64,000 nucleotides of DNA from Pyxicephalus adspersus (Eukaryota > Chordata > Amphibia > Anura > Pyxicephalidae), in contig NC_092859.1 in the NCBI RefSeq assembly GCF_032062135.1, positions 125,706,115 to 125,770,114 of the forward strand, read 5' to 3'. Below the pieces are notes generated by a model, which saw only the letters and a program-made list of their open reading frames with translations, was not told the origin of the DNA and did no database searches. This document shows positions 62,305 through 64,000 of this stretch, one piece after another. The stretch's first letter is position 1, and each line of letters starts with the position of its first letter. A program made the position numbers and the translations under genes.

Positions 62305-63755
62305 TACATTCCTTTGTGGTCTTCCATCTTCATCTCTGTTTTTAAATCCATACAACAAGGCAGGCTAACCCTGGCCAGTTTATTCTGAACAATATCTATA
62401 AACCATGAAACTCACTCAAAACAGGATCATATATTGCTGCCCATTAAATGTAACTGATATCTTTAAAATGATGAGTTCTTTAAGGAGAAAAATACTTTAG
62501 CAAAGCAGTGATCTTCCACGATGTACACAGTTTAGTACACACATTGCTATTTACTGTGCAATCAGCTACAACTTTGCATTAGTATTTATTGTTGCTTGTG
62601 GCAGATTAGGTTGTTGCCAGGATTAAAGTACCAAAGTGCATGACTGGGCTTTAATACTGATATCCTACTGCACTTGCTGTGTCACTGGTCACATAAATAG
62701 ATGCCATTTTTTTAATGCTAAGTAGTCAAGAAAAGGAAAATGATGACATGTATGGTCCATGGGCCTTTGCAGACCTGCAAATGTAGAGCTACATGTGGGT
62801 GGACTTTGAGTTTTGCTCTACTGTAGCCATTAGAGTTTTATATACACCCAAAAAGTAGTAATGATGCAAGCAGCAACTGAGATATGGTTGCTACTATAAT
62901 GAGACAACAGAAGTGTGTCCACATTTATAATTAGTACAATATATACATAGCTGAAACACATACCGTACCAGATTGACACAACAGAGAGATATCTACAGAG
63001 ACACAATCCAAAATAAACTGAATGATCCTGAATTTCTGCATATGTTAAACATTTTGTATATCTCATTTAGATTCCCTACAATATTTGCCATCATGGTGAA
63101 CATTATGGGCACAGCTATGTAAAAATCCCATAAGAGCACCACACGCCTGGAGATGCTCCTCAAGATGGCAACGGAGAAGAAGACCTAGGAACATTCAGCT
63201 TTGGAACACACTTGCTGTACTGCTAATGTTTTCCTTTTTACCTCTGCCACAAAGGGAAAGCAACTCTCATAAAGTTAAGCCATTGCCAGGGGTTTCCTCA
63301 TCGAAAATTACTGTTCCTTATGTTAAATGGAAGGAATCGCCCATGACACAAAATATGGAGGGTATTTAAATACATTAGGCTTCCCTAACTAAACAATTTG
63401 ATGGTTTTAAAACTGACCTATTCCTTCCTAATAAAATGTGTATCCATTCTTTAAAAAAAAACATGGAAAATGTGCGAGAAAATTGGAAAGAACATTGTCT
63501 GGAAAAACATGTGAATATTGAAGGCATGGCATTTAAGGCTAATGTACAAGGGAATGCTCCACAGAGGGGAGATCTGTCCAAAGGACTACAAGAAAAAGTT
63601 ATTCATTATTAGTATCAGTATTATTATTACTGTTATTATCTAAGAAGAGTCGGGGTCTCAATTATATAAAACTAGCAAACATGGAACTTCTGCATTTTGG
63701 GTCAAAAAATTCCACCTTCTGTCATATTTAGCCAGACCTGATGCCATCTGTATCA
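62305..63755. other. Non-coding sequence after the gap
   Basis: AT-rich sequence. A short ATT-trinucleotide stretch (63604-63640) may be a SINE-tail relic. No exon of LIPC, AQP9 or another gene was recognised. Confidence 0.6.
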
Positions 63756-64000
63756 CAATACCAGTGATGAATAGTGTTGATGTTCGAATTCGGGTTGTCC
63801 CTATATTTGACCCAAATATGGCTGTTCAAATTCGGGTAGACCCGACCCGAATTTTGCTGCATGAATCATAATGTCATTGTGGGATTCCTGGACCGTGGGA
63901 ACTTTATCTGGGAGTCTCCTTAATAAAGGGGGCTTCCAGATTCCAAAGTCCTGCTAAAAATGTTTATAAAAGCCCCCGTTGTTTTCAATGAAAGCTTTCA
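63756..64000. repeat. Interspersed repeat running off the window end
   Basis: gttcgaattcgggttgtccc and caaattcgggtagacccgac are related blocks, followed by ccttaataaagggggcttcc and gattccaaa, shared with 48945-49110. Class unknown. Confidence 0.5.

Noticed and set aside
61380..62358. Three open frames of more than 310 codons
   Set aside because: They consist almost wholly of X from the N gap and have no real coding content.

Overview
This is vertebrate nuclear DNA, AT-rich and intron-dominated, with short exons bounded by GT/AG splice sites and many decayed transposons. The two genes and the repeat types (several Tc1-like lineages, V-SINE-type SINEs, foldback and TA-flanked MITEs) point to an anuran amphibian. 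That is inference from recognised families and remembered frog repeats; no database search was run.

Positions 1 to about 17,300 hold the 3' half of ADAM10 on the + strand. Nine consecutive coding exons (1016-15058) encode 472 residues: metalloprotease domain with zinc site, disintegrin-like and Cys-rich regions, transmembrane helix and proline-rich cytoplasmic tail, then a 3' UTR of about 2.1-2.2 kb. The exon phases join without a break. The 5' half of the gene lies before the window.

Positions about 17,300-24,410 are intergenic, with fossil Tc1-like elements (18,990-19,473 and 19,545-20,646) and a partial foldback repeat.

Positions about 24,410-44,348 hold LIPC (hepatic lipase) on the - strand. 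Seven exons, equivalent to human exons 3-9, give 400 residues with the Ser/Asp/His triad, the lid loop and the C-terminal PLAT/C2-like domain. Exons 1-2 (signal peptide and N-terminus) were not found. They may lie in the 886-base N gap (61,419-62,304) or beyond the window end.

Positions 44,349-64,000 are LIPC upstream sequence, probably a large intron. They contain a piggyBac-like MITE with TTAA flanks, SINEs (one apparently split by an insertion), a palindrome-rich repeat and the 3' half of a Tc1-like transposase.

The two genes are convergent (tail to tail), as in the human ADAM10-LIPC neighbourhood. No pathway link between them is implied: ADAM10 is a membrane sheddase and LIPC a secreted lipase. 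I found no new gene system. The most informative signals are in the mobile elements.
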